From an uncultured Alphaproteobacteria bacterium (GTDB taxonomy: Bacteria; Pseudomonadota; Alphaproteobacteria; Thalassobaculales; Thalassobaculaceae), in NCBI GenBank assembly GCA_902589475.1, contig CACITD010000009.1:1-58947 (forward strand): a DNA stretch of 58,947 nucleotides, given 5' to 3'. The stretch's first letter is position 1. Every line of letters begins with the position of its first letter. A program made the position numbers and the translations under genes. The notes beneath the pieces were generated by a model. The model saw only the letters and a program-made list of their open reading frames with translations, was not told the DNA's origin and did not search any database. This document shows positions 17,550-27,400 of this stretch, in pieces.

Positions 17550-18955
17550 CAGAATTACATTGGTTGAGTGCTCTAGAGGCCGTTAAACTGATAAAAAATA
17601 AAAAACTTTCTCCCGTTGAACTGACTGATGCGCTTATAAAGCGGATAGATAAATATGACAAACACTTCAACACGTTTATAAGTTTCAGGCCCGAGCAAGC
17701 TTTAAAAGAGGCAAGGGTAGCAGAAGAAGATGTCATGAAGGGGGACGCGTTGGGCCCCTTACACGGTATTCCTTTTGGATTAAAAGACATTATAGATGCA
17801 AAAGGATGGAATACAACGGCGCACTCCGCTCTTTTGAAGGATAATGTGGCTGATAAAGATGCCTTTGTGACGGGGAAACTTAAGGAGGCGGGAGCTATAC
17901 TTTTAGGCAAGCTTTCCACCCACGAGTTTGCATTAGGTGGCCCTTCTTTCGACTTACCTTGGCCGCCAGCACGCAATGCTTGGAACAGAAAGTATTTCCC
18001 TGGCGGTTCTTCGAGTGGTTCGGGTGCAGCAGTAGCGGCTGGTTTTCTTCCTTTAGCCTTAGGGTCAGATACAGGAGGGTCTGTACGTAATCCAGCATCT
18101 ATGAATGGACTCCTTGGTATAAAGGCAACCTATGGCCGTGTAAGTCGTTCAGGGGTTATTCCATTGTCTTTTTCATTAGATCACGTAGGGCCCTTAACTC
18201 GGACAACTTCTGATAATGCTCTTGCCCTCTCAGTTATATCTGGGTGGGATAAAAACGACCCTGCTAGTGCAGATGTTAACGTTCCAAATTTTGGTGAGGA
18301 TTTAGATAGAGGTGTTTCGGGTTTAAAAATAGGGATTATTAGGCATTTTTATACGAAGGATCTGATTGCATGCGATGAGATGGTAAATGCTTTGGAAGCA
18401 GCAATAACAAAATTAGAAAAATCTGGCGCAGTCGTGGAAGAAATAGCGACCCGCCCCTTGCAGGATTTTGCGGCCTGCAACAGAGTCATCTTGTTATCGG
18501 AGGCATGTGCTATTCACAAAGATTGGCTAAAATCTAGGTCTGAGGACTATGGGGAGTCGCTTTTAAGTAGGTTGCTGCCTGGAACAGCACTGACCGCTGT
18601 CGATTACGTAGAAGCAATTCGTACAAGGGCAAGGTATACGCAAGAGTTTAATGAAATTTTTCAAAATTTTGACGCGATTATCACTATAAATAATATGGAG
18701 GCAGCATTTCCAATAGAGGACTCCGCCTTGTGCGAAAAAATTTATCCAAGGCAAGCAAGAACGCCATTTAATGTAACGGGGAACCCAGCTTTAGCTGTAC
18801 CTATCGGGTTCAATTCAGAAGGCTTACCCTTGTCGATGCAGGTGATAACGCCTCAATTTGATGAAACAATGGCTTATCGTATAGCGGCGAGTTTTGAAAG
18901 CAATACAGAATGGACTAAGCATCATCCAGATTTGGATGAGACGTCCGTCTATTAA
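17546..18955 (+). CDS. amidase-signature family hydrolase (AtzE/HpxY-like)
   Basis: A 469-residue member of the amidase signature family, related to GatA. The catalytic Lys80 (GLKDIID), the cis-serine in GGSSSGSG near 155 and the nucleophile Ser179 in SDTGGSVR are all present. It would hydrolyse an amide bond and release ammonia or a carboxylate. It starts inside the stop of the small partner gene. In AtzE the substrate is 1-carboxybiuret and in HpxY probably an oxalurate-derived amide; here the substrate is open. No GatB or GatC gene is nearby, so a tRNA amidotransferase role is unlikely. Confidence 0.9.
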   Translation: MTELHWLSALEAVKLIKNKKLSPVELTDALIKRIDKYDKHFNTFISFRPEQALKEARVAEEDVMKGDALGPLHGIPFGLKDIIDAKGWNTTAHSALLKDNVADKDAFVTGKLKEAGAILLGKLSTHEFALGGPSFDLPWPPARNAWNRKYFPGGSSSGSGAAVAAGFLPLALGSDTGGSVRNPASMNGLLGIKATYGRVSRSGVIPLSFSLDHVGPLTRTTSDNALALSVISGWDKNDPASADVNVPNFGEDLDRGVSGLKIGIIRHFYTKDLIACDEMVNALEAAITKLEKSGAVVEEIATRPLQDFAACNRVILLSEACAIHKDWLKSRSEDYGESLLSRLLPGTALTAVDYVEAIRTRARYTQEFNEIFQNFDAIITINNMEAAFPIEDSALCEKIYPRQARTPFNVTGNPALAVPIGFNSEGLPLSMQVITPQFDETMAYRIAASFESNTEWTKHHPDLDETSVY

Positions 18956-19145
18956 CCTAGAGACACTGTATTTTTCTAAAAAGCGTAACCGATTCGATGC
19001 TTGTATTAAATTATCAATGCCGGCCTATTAGCAGGAAAGCCAAAGCACTACTAAGTCCATCTTAGCCGCTTGAAGAAACATTTGATGTCGGTAGTCTTGT
19101 AGTGGTGGATTAATTGTTGCTGGCAGGAGAAGCTATTTCGGCGAT

Positions 19146-19634
19146 ATGATAGATAATCAATTGATAGATAAATTCCCTCTTGAGGGCGAAAAAGACACAC
19201 ATAGAATCGCATCATTACTATCGGCTGAGGTCAAACCAGGCGATGTAATTTGCTTAAATGGGGATTTAGGAGTAGGCAAAACTAGTTTTGCAAGAGCTTT
19301 CATTCGGACTCTAACTTCCGATGATGAGCCGGTTCCAAGCCCAACTTTCACGCTTATTCAACATTATCATGCGAAAAGGAATAAAGTTGGTCTAGAAATT
19401 TTTCACGTCGATTTGTATCGTATATCATGCCACTCAGAAATTGAGGAGCTTGGATTAGAAGACGCCCTTGGAATAGGTGTTGCTTTGATAGAATGGCCCG
19501 AATTATCTATACCTTCCTTGCCGCAGGACAGGCTAGAAATTTATCTACAATTTGGTAAAGGGGTAAGCGAACGTTACATGGATCTGTTTGGTTCAAGCCG
19601 TTGGTTGTCGCTCGCGCACTCCATAGAGGGCTAG
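19146..19634 (+). CDS. tsaE: tRNA threonylcarbamoyladenosine biosynthesis ATPase TsaE
   Basis: Part of the TsaB-TsaD-TsaE complex that makes t6A37 in tRNAs reading ANN codons. NGDLGVGKTSFAR is the Walker A loop near residue 36, and SPTFTLIQ and FHVDLYRI are typical TsaE strands; the length of 162 residues is normal. The start is not fixed by a close ribosome binding site: AGGAG lies 16 bases away. It opens the operon tsaE-amgK-murU-addB-addA, an order shared by many alphaproteobacteria. Confidence 0.94.
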   Translation: MIDNQLIDKFPLEGEKDTHRIASLLSAEVKPGDVICLNGDLGVGKTSFARAFIRTLTSDDEPVPSPTFTLIQHYHAKRNKVGLEIFHVDLYRISCHSEIEELGLEDALGIGVALIEWPELSIPSLPQDRLEIYLQFGKGVSERYMDLFGSSRWLSLAHSIEG

Positions 19635-19639
19635 TTAAT

Positions 19640-20680
19640 ATGATGGGCACAATAAATTCAAATCAAGATAGCCGGCAGTTGCTCTTAAATGAATTTCTTA
19701 AACACTCTGGGCTAAGCGATCTCAAATTACTTCCTTTGGCAGACGATTGCTCTTTCCGGAGGTATTACAGGGTGCAAACCAAAACGAATAATTTAGTTGT
19801 TATGGATGCTCCACCGGACAAGGAGGAGGTGAATCCATTTATTCAGATGTCTGATCTCTTAAACTCGTTAGGGTTTAGTGCTCCAAAAATTTTGGACAAA
19901 GATGTGCAAAACGGATTTCTGCTGCTTGAGGATTTTGGAAATGAAACGTATACCAAGGCTCTTTCTGATAGCTCTAAAGAAACTAATCTTTATGAAAATG
20001 CTATAGATGTTTTGATAGCGATACACAATTTAAAGAGCCTCGAAGAGAGGGTAGACTTACCTTCCTACGATCAAAAAAAGTTACAAAATGAATTATCACT
20101 ATTTATAGACTGGTATTTGGAAGGAAGATTACGATTAGCTATTTCGGAAAAAGAAAAAAGACGTTTTTTTGAGGCCTGGATACAGTGCTTAACGTACATT
20201 GAATCTTGTAGGACAGTATTGGTACTCCGTGACTACCACGTAGACAATCTTATGGTCCTTGCCGAAAGGGATGGTGTCCGTAGGTGTGGCCTTTTAGACT
20301 TTCAAGACGCTGTTGTAGGGCCGGCTAGTTACGACTTAGTTTCCTTGTTGCAAGACTCACGACGCAACATAAGTGACGAAATCACTTCATTAATGCTTGA
20401 TAGATATTTTGATGGGGTTGAGGCAGTGGATAATAGAAATAATTTTATGAAGTCTTACTATATATTGGGAACACAGCGTGCTCTCAAAGTTTTTGGTATT
20501 TTTACAAGGCAAGCTATTCTTTACCGAAACAGCAAATATCTTATCCACATACCAAGACTGTGGAGGTATACATTAGCCAACTTACAATTTGAAGCATTAG
20601 GTGAAATCCGCGCTTGGCTAGATAAAAATGTTCCCCAGGGTTTTATTGAAAATGAGATAACGATGAGCGACAAGTCCTAA
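19640..20680 (+). CDS. amgK: AmgK-like sugar kinase (aminoglycoside phosphotransferase fold)
   Basis: By family and context this phosphorylates the anomeric hydroxyl of MurNAc and GlcNAc recovered from peptidoglycan turnover. The fold is the APH kinase type: LVVMDAPPDKE near the nucleotide lysine region, the Brenner-like catalytic loop LRDYHVDNLMVL and the metal motif LLDFQDAVVGP. I choose ATG 19640, nine bases after GAGGG and 6 bases past the tsaE stop, rather than TTG 19601. The next gene, a MurU-like uridylyltransferase, begins one base inside its stop, so the two activities are coupled. Confidence 0.88.
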   Translation: MMGTINSNQDSRQLLLNEFLKHSGLSDLKLLPLADDCSFRRYYRVQTKTNNLVVMDAPPDKEEVNPFIQMSDLLNSLGFSAPKILDKDVQNGFLLLEDFGNETYTKALSDSSKETNLYENAIDVLIAIHNLKSLEERVDLPSYDQKKLQNELSLFIDWYLEGRLRLAISEKEKRRFFEAWIQCLTYIESCRTVLVLRDYHVDNLMVLAERDGVRRCGLLDFQDAVVGPASYDLVSLLQDSRRNISDEITSLMLDRYFDGVEAVDNRNNFMKSYYILGTQRALKVFGIFTRQAILYRNSKYLIHIPRLWRYTLANLQFEALGEIRAWLDKNVPQGFIENEITMSDKS

Positions 20681-21444
20681 TGTTCATAGAGCAACTTCCT
20701 TCTTCACTCGTAGAGATACCCAAGACTGCAATGATATTGGCGGCGGGCCACGGTCGTCGGATGTTACCTTTAACTGAGAGAATACCAAAGCCAATGTTAG
20801 TAATTCTGGGTAAAACAATATTAGACCGGTCTATTGACAATTTGTTCTGTGTTGGGGTCACCAAAATCATAATAAATGTATCACATTTAGCATCAGTCAT
20901 TGTTGAACACGTTGGCGCTAGGAAAGATGATAGGATTATCTTGTCAGAAGAGGAGTTACCGCTAGAAACTGGTGGCGGCGTTATGAACGCTCTACCCCAC
21001 TTGGGGAAAGAACCCTTTTTTATCATCAATGGAGACAGTGTATGGGTTGATGGAATGAAAAACACACTAATGCATCTAGCGGAAAAGTGGAATTCCGATC
21101 ATATGGATGCTCTGCTGATGTTAACCCCCACAGTCAAGGCCGAAAATTTTGACGGGTTTGGTGATTTTTTTATGAACCAAGATGGCGTTTTAAGTAGACG
21201 AAAAGAAAAATTGGTTTCTCCTTTTGCTTACATGGGGCTATCAATAATTAACCCTTTATCTTTTGTGAATACGCCTGACGGCGCCTTTTCATTAAATTGG
21301 TTTTATAATGAAGCGATCGGGCGTGAGCGATTAGTGGGGGTTGTTCACGATGGACTATGGTATCATATAAGCACTCCTTCCGACTTAGAATTTGCCAGGT
21401 TGAAGTTTGCCAACGGGCATGCAAAGAATGCCCCCTTCTTTTAA
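20680..21444 (+). CDS. murU: MurU-like N-acetylmuramate alpha-1-phosphate uridylyltransferase
   Basis: A nucleotidyltransferase of 254 residues that would make UDP-MurNAc from MurNAc-1-phosphate, feeding cell wall recycling without the de novo MurA step. The signature AAGHGRRMLPLTERIPKPM runs at about residues 22-40, and NGDSVW carries the metal-binding Asp. It overlaps the kinase gene by one base (TAATG), and AddB starts 8 bases after its stop. Known AmgK-MurU pairs give intrinsic fosfomycin tolerance; this follows from the family and is not shown here. The N-terminal 15 residues before the strand are longer than usual. Confidence 0.88.
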   Translation: MFIEQLPSSLVEIPKTAMILAAGHGRRMLPLTERIPKPMLVILGKTILDRSIDNLFCVGVTKIIINVSHLASVIVEHVGARKDDRIILSEEELPLETGGGVMNALPHLGKEPFFIINGDSVWVDGMKNTLMHLAEKWNSDHMDALLMLTPTVKAENFDGFGDFFMNQDGVLSRRKEKLVSPFAYMGLSIINPLSFVNTPDGAFSLNWFYNEAIGRERLVGVVHDGLWYHISTPSDLEFARLKFANGHAKNAPFF

Positions 21445-21452
21445 GGTCAAAT

Positions 21453-24400
21453 ATGTCTAGGCCGAAAGTTTATACGATTGATCCGAATTTTTCTTTCCTT
21501 GACGTATTAGCTTTTGGTTTTCTCAAGAAAATAAGCTTTGATCGGGAAGTACTTGCCCAAAGTATCTTCTTTTTGCCAACGCAGCGTTCAGTCGCGAACT
21601 TTGCAAGTTGTATCAAGGGTTTTTTCGATAACGGGACAGTAATCCTGCCCACTATCCGACCCTTAGGCGACCTAATGGACGAAGAACTATTCTTTGGTAA
21701 CTATATGGATCCCTTGAATGTTGAAAATATTAGTCAAAAAAAAGTCATATCGCGACTACGAAGGCGATTACTTCTAACTCAATTGGTAGAGCGCTTCATG
21801 GAGCTAGACGGCGAAAACCGCGAGAGTAGAGAAGGCGTAGGCAATAATTATAAGGGATCCGTTGGACTAGCAAACGCGTTAGCTGCTATGCTTGATCGGA
21901 TGCAGATTGAAGGCATTTCGCTGGACAAACTTGAAAATTTTGTGCCGGAAGAGCATGCAATGCATTGGCAGACCACTTTCAAATTTCTAAAATTATTGAT
22001 AGAGCATTGGCCTAAAATTCTTGAAGAAGAAAATCTTGTTGACCCAGCGACTTACACAAATAATTTACTAGAGCACCTTTCAGCAAAGTGGGAAAAATCC
22101 CAACCTGCTCAATTTATTACGATAGCCGGTTCTACGGGCAGTATGCCAGCCACAGCTGAGCTCATTAAAGTCGTGGCTTCATTGAAAAATGGTGCAGTTG
22201 TTCTGCCGGGATTAGATCAGAGAGAAGATGAAATATATCGTAAAGTTGTTGTTGACGACGCAACACACCCTCAACATATGATGTTTAGTTTGCTGGACAA
22301 ACTGGGTATTCATCCAGGTGATGTTCAGGAGTGGCTTCCAACTGCAAATAACACCGTTAAAGAAAAGTCGCCAGCTGGTCGATTTAAATTATTTTCTGAA
22401 GCATTATTACCTCCTGCTTTATCAGGGCGCTGGCGGTCAGTAACCCAAAAACCCGTCCCCCAGAAAGATCTTGAAGGCATAATCATAATCGAATCAGATG
22501 ACCAACGGGCGGAGGCTGAAACTATTGCCTTAATAATGCGTGAAACGCTGGAACAAGAAGCACGATCAGCAGCTCTTATAACAAGCGATAGAAATCTTGC
22601 GAGACAGGTGACTTCAGCCGCAAGCCGCTGGAACCTAAATATATATGACTCTGCAGGCCAACAATTTTTAAATAATAACTATATTAATTTTTGGCGCCTG
22701 GTGGGCGAAATGGTATTTAATCAATTGGCACCAGTTCCGCTCCTTTCGGCATTAAAACATCCATTAGCAAATGGCGGGTTGCCCAAGTTAGAATTCCAAA
22801 AAAAAGTTAGTCAGTTGGAACTTCTGTTTTTAAGAGGGGAAAGACCAAAACCTGGTGTTGATGGGTTGTTAGAAGCAATAAATATCGGGCGGCGCCACAA
22901 TAAAAATCGGAAAATCAATACAGATGCTATCGGAATTCCAGCCATTGATAACTTGTATGATTGGTTATCGGAGTTAGCGCCGGTAATCCGAAGTTTTGAA
23001 CACGCGTTAATCAGTGGATCAAAAACAATGCCGGAAATGTTATCGCTTCATTTAGCTTTGGTTGAAAAGCTTAGTGGTCCCATTGAACTTAACGGCGAAA
23101 CCACAGAGACTAATAATCAAATCGTAAAAATTCTGAACGATTTTTATGAACAAAGCCAAGACCTCCGAAAAGTTGATGGCATATCATACACCTCACTATT
23201 CGAAACCATTTTATCGGACTTCGTAATTCGGGAAAAATATCAAGAAAAACCAAGATTAGCTATACTAGGGCCGCTTGAAGGACGTCTCTCTGAATTCGAC
23301 CGTATCATCATAGGTGGATTAAACGAGGGGAGCTGGCCGCCAGTTATCCAGCCAGATCCATGGTTAGGCCGCAGCATGCAGGAAGCGCTAGGCTTGATGG
23401 ATATGTCAAAACGGATTGGACAATCAGCTCACGATTTCTCGCAAGCCGTTTGCGCACCCGAAGTATTTTTAACGCGGTCTCGAAACCAAGCCAATAGTCC
23501 AACCACCGCTTCTCGCTGGCTAATGCGCGTTTCATCAATACTCAACGCTAGTGGCCAGGATGGAATAATAAAAGAGCGTGGTCAGAAGTGGCAGAACTGG
23601 CAAAAATTATTGGACCAACCGCAATCAAAAAAGCGTTTTGGTATAGAGGCACCGCAACCCAAACCAAGCAGAGAAAAAAGGCCTTGCTCTTTCTCCGTTA
23701 CCCAGGTGGGAATTTGGCTTCGTAATCCTTACGCAATCTATGCAAAAAAAATCCTGAGACTAGAACCATTAGATCCAATTGACCGAATGCCGTCTCCCAT
23801 TGACCGAGGAAATTTTATACATCAGGCTTTAGAAGTTTTTGTTTCTGAAGGGGTCCCAGAAAAGCACAATGAGGCGTTAGCATCACTGATTGATAAAGGC
23901 AGAGAAATTTTTTCCACGACATTTGAAGATCCAGTTGTTTGGGCATTTTGGTGGCCAAGATTTAAACGAATAGCTGAGTGGTTTGTGCAGCATGAAGCAG
24001 AAGAACGACAAAACAGAATAGCGTCGCATGTCGAAAAGAAAGGTGTATGGCACTTTATTTTGAACGGTAGACCAGTACAGCTCCGTGCCACCGCTGATCG
24101 AATAGACCAAATGAGAAACGATAAATGGGTTGTTATTGATTATAAGACTGGAGCGATACCTTCAAGGCGAGAAGTAGAGGCTGGCTTAGCACCTCAATTA
24201 CCGCTAGAAGCCCTGGTATTAGCAAAGGGTGGGTTTAAAAACCTACCGGCAAAGGAGTGTTCTGAGCTGCGATACTATCATCTGACGGGAGGTAAGACTT
24301 CAGGCAAGGTTCATTCATTTACTGCGGACAGTTTACTCGTTGATGTAGAAAAGGGATTGTTGAAGCTTTTAAATGATTTTGATAACCCAGAGATGCCCTA

Positions 24401-24479
24401 TCTCTATGCTCCGGACTATGGAACGAAACCTATTTTCGATGATTATGGGCACTTAGCACGTGTCAAAGAATGGCGCTAA
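21453..24479 (+). CDS. addB: double-strand break repair protein AddB
   Basis: The nuclease-helicase-like partner of AddA in RecBCD-like end resection for homologous recombination. The 1008-residue protein opens with an inactivated helicase-like part (IFFLPTQRSVANF), has LAILGPLEGRLSEFDRIIIGGLNEGSWPP in two stretches of the helicase core, and ends with a RecB-type nuclease motif WVVIDYKTG. There is no Walker A at the N-terminus, as in the alphaproteobacterial type. I start at ATG 21453, six bases after AAGG; the open frame extends upstream, but that part lies in murU. It overlaps or abuts addA. Confidence 0.93.
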   Translation: MSRPKVYTIDPNFSFLDVLAFGFLKKISFDREVLAQSIFFLPTQRSVANFASCIKGFFDNGTVILPTIRPLGDLMDEELFFGNYMDPLNVENISQKKVISRLRRRLLLTQLVERFMELDGENRESREGVGNNYKGSVGLANALAAMLDRMQIEGISLDKLENFVPEEHAMHWQTTFKFLKLLIEHWPKILEEENLVDPATYTNNLLEHLSAKWEKSQPAQFITIAGSTGSMPATAELIKVVASLKNGAVVLPGLDQREDEIYRKVVVDDATHPQHMMFSLLDKLGIHPGDVQEWLPTANNTVKEKSPAGRFKLFSEALLPPALSGRWRSVTQKPVPQKDLEGIIIIESDDQRAEAETIALIMRETLEQEARSAALITSDRNLARQVTSAASRWNLNIYDSAGQQFLNNNYINFWRLVGEMVFNQLAPVPLLSALKHPLANGGLPKLEFQKKVSQLELLFLRGERPKPGVDGLLEAINIGRRHNKNRKINTDAIGIPAIDNLYDWLSELAPVIRSFEHALISGSKTMPEMLSLHLALVEKLSGPIELNGETTETNNQIVKILNDFYEQSQDLRKVDGISYTSLFETILSDFVIREKYQEKPRLAILGPLEGRLSEFDRIIIGGLNEGSWPPVIQPDPWLGRSMQEALGLMDMSKRIGQSAHDFSQAVCAPEVFLTRSRNQANSPTTASRWLMRVSSILNASGQDGIIKERGQKWQNWQKLLDQPQSKKRFGIEAPQPKPSREKRPCSFSVTQVGIWLRNPYAIYAKKILRLEPLDPIDRMPSPIDRGNFIHQALEVFVSEGVPEKHNEALASLIDKGREIFSTTFEDPVVWAFWWPRFKRIAEWFVQHEAEERQNRIASHVEKKGVWHFILNGRPVQLRATADRIDQMRNDKWVVIDYKTGAIPSRREVEAGLAPQLPLEALVLAKGGFKNLPAKECSELRYYHLTGGKTSGKVHSFTADSLLVDVEKGLLKLLNDFDNPEMPYLYAPDYGTKPIFDDYGHLARVKEWR

Positions 24480-24483
24480 TTAT

Positions 24484-27400
24484 ATGAGTTTAGAGCAACA
24501 GCATGAAGCGTCTGATCCTAGGTTTTCTGTATGGGTGGAGGCGTCTGCCGGTGCGGGAAAAACAAAGATTTTAACCGACCGTGTTTTACGTTTATTACTC
24601 GCCGGTGTTCCCCCAGAACGCATTTTGTGTTTGACCTTTACTAAGGCAGCAGCAGCAGAGATGGCCATGCGGATTACTTCGCGTTTGTCCGCTTGGTCAT
24701 TTGCCAGCGATGCAACACTTTGTGATGACCTATTTAGGTTGTCTGGCAAGCCGGCAAAACAAAATTTATTGGAACGTGCTCGTGGTTTATTCGCTCTTGT
24801 TGTAGACTCTGCAGAAAAATTGCAAGTGGTAACTATACACGGATTTTGCCAGTCTTTGCTGAGACGTTTCCCTTTAGAGGCAAAATTGTCGCCCCAATTC
24901 GATGTAATCGATGATACGATCGCAAAAGAATATTTGAAGACAGCTCGGGATTTAATTATTCGAAAAGCTATATCTGAGCAAAGTGGCCCATTCTCTCATG
25001 CCTTTATTGAATTAGCAGAGACAATTAACGAGGCTGAATTATCAAACTTGTTGGAAGAAATAATTGGCGGACAATATAGGTTTCGGGAAATTTTTGAAAG
25101 TCCAGCGAACGAAAAAACTTTGGGAAATATTATTCGAACTCAATTGAATATTAATTCCCTAGAAATAGAGCTTAAAACCATAGAAGAAATATCAAGTTAT
25201 GATAGTAAAACACTCGCTGAATTAGAAAAGGCTGTAGTAATTTTAATGTTGGGAAACCAGTCCGATAGAGCACTAAGCAATACCATTAAAGATTGGCTCC
25301 AAAATAAAAAACCGAACAGAGCGTCCTTCGAAATTTACAAGTTAGGGTTTTTAACGCAAAAGGGAAGCATCCGAACTAGGCTAGCATCAGTAAAAATTTT
25401 TAATGAACATCCAAGCTTAGAACAAACACTTACATCTGAAGCGTCTCGTCTTACGGCAGTAGATGACAAGCTAAAGTGCTTTGACCTAGTGTCTAGGAAT
25501 GAAAAATTGGCATTTTTATCGCAAAGCGTGTTGCAGCTGTACACGGAAAATAAAAAAAATAACGCGGTAATTGACTATAATGATCTAGTAACCCTTGCCA
25601 ATAGGTTAATTGAAAATGACGAAATATCTCCGTGGATTTTATATAAATTAGATGGAGGGATAGATCATCTTCTATTAGATGAAGCACAAGATACGAATTC
25701 AGATCAATGGAAAATTGTCGAAACGTTAGTAAAAGAGTTCTTCACCGAACAAAACGGGATTGGCAATCTTGGTCCTAGATCGCTATTTGTAGTGGGTGAT
25801 CCAAAGCAATCCATTTTTAGTTTTCAAGGGGCTGACCCTAAGATTTTTAAAATGAAGCAACAAACTCTGAAAGAGAGTTTTGAACTTGCAAAAAAGCCAT
25901 GGAAGGAAGTGAAACTTGATATCTCATATAGATCGAGTGCGGCTGTTCTCAAAGCAGTTGATACCGTTTTTGAACCAGAAAGTTTGGAATTTTCTTCCAT
26001 TAAACATCATCCGTTTCGCTCTGGTCAGGCGGGTTTAGTCGAAATATGGCCCCCTGAAGAACCAGTAGATAGAAAGCCCAGAGACTTTTGGTCAGTGCCT
26101 GGGAAACAGATCCATTTCGATGAACCCAGTACGCGGTTGGCAAGCAAAATAGCCTCAAAAATTTCGAGTTGGATTAAGAGTGGTGAAATATTGGAAAGTA
26201 GAGGTCGAGCAATTGAACCTTGCGACATCATAATATTGCTTCGGCAACGTGGTCATTTTATGGAAGAGGTAGTGAATGCTTTAAAACAAAAGTTGGTTCC
26301 TGTAGCAGGCGTTGATCGTATGATTTTGACCGATCAATTGGCGGTAATGGACCTAATGGCTTTCGGCAAATTTTTACTACTTCCAGAAGATGACTTAAAT
26401 TTAGCAAACCTCTTAAAAAGTCCTTTTTTGGAAATAGACGAAGACGATTTATTGGAACTCTGTTGGGATAGAGGAGATAGTACCCTTTGGGAAACATTGA
26501 ATAACAAATCCGCTTTAAATAATAAGTTTTCAGAAACTGTTGACTGGTTAAAAGATTGGCTTGAACGAGCGCACCGCTTATCAACGTTTGAGCTTTACTC
26601 AGATTTACTGAGTATGGGAGGGCGCAGGAAACTTTTAGAGCGGATAGGTGCGGAGGCGGGCGATCCAATTGATCAATTTTTAGCCCAAATTCTTGAATAT
26701 GATCGTACGAACGTTCCGACACTCCAAGGTTTTGTGGACTGGTTATCAAACGGAAATCATGAAATTAAGCGTGATATGGAAGCTGACGGCTCTAACAAGG
26801 TGCGTATTATGACGGTCCATGGCGCGAAAGGACTTCAGGCACCAATTGTATTTATGCCAGATACAATTAGTAAGCCAAACCAGTCCCCAAAAATTGTTTG
26901 GAGTGAAAGAGGTAGCAACCAACAATTCCCGCTGTGGTCACCCAATCGGCAAGGTAACCCTCAAATGATTGAGAAGTTGCGAGAAGTTGAATTGGAGATA
27001 AGAGAAAAAGAATACCTCCGGCTACTTTATGTGGCAATGACACGAGCTGAAGATCGCCTTTACATAGCAGGCTGGGGAACCCTCCCAAAGGATGAAGACT
27101 CAACTTGGTATGGAAAACTAAAAAATCGACTTAAGCCAATAGCTCAAGACGAAAGCGGTGTATTACAGATCTCTTCGGACCAGGTATCAGTACCAGATAA
27201 AAAGGACATCAGACCGATAAGAAAAAAAGCTACTCTGCGATTACCTGAATGGGTTTGGAAAGCGCCAAAAGAACAAACTTTTGAAACAGATCGCCTTATC
27301 CCTTCAGCACCAAATCAAATAAGAAATAATATTTCTTTATTCGCACTTGAAAAAACAGATAAATTTTTAAGAGGGCGTATTATCCACTCCCTTTTACAAA

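Noticed and set aside
21357-21452. Longer start for addB inside murU
   Set aside because: The added residues resemble nothing in AddB, and ATG 21453 has a good ribosome binding site.
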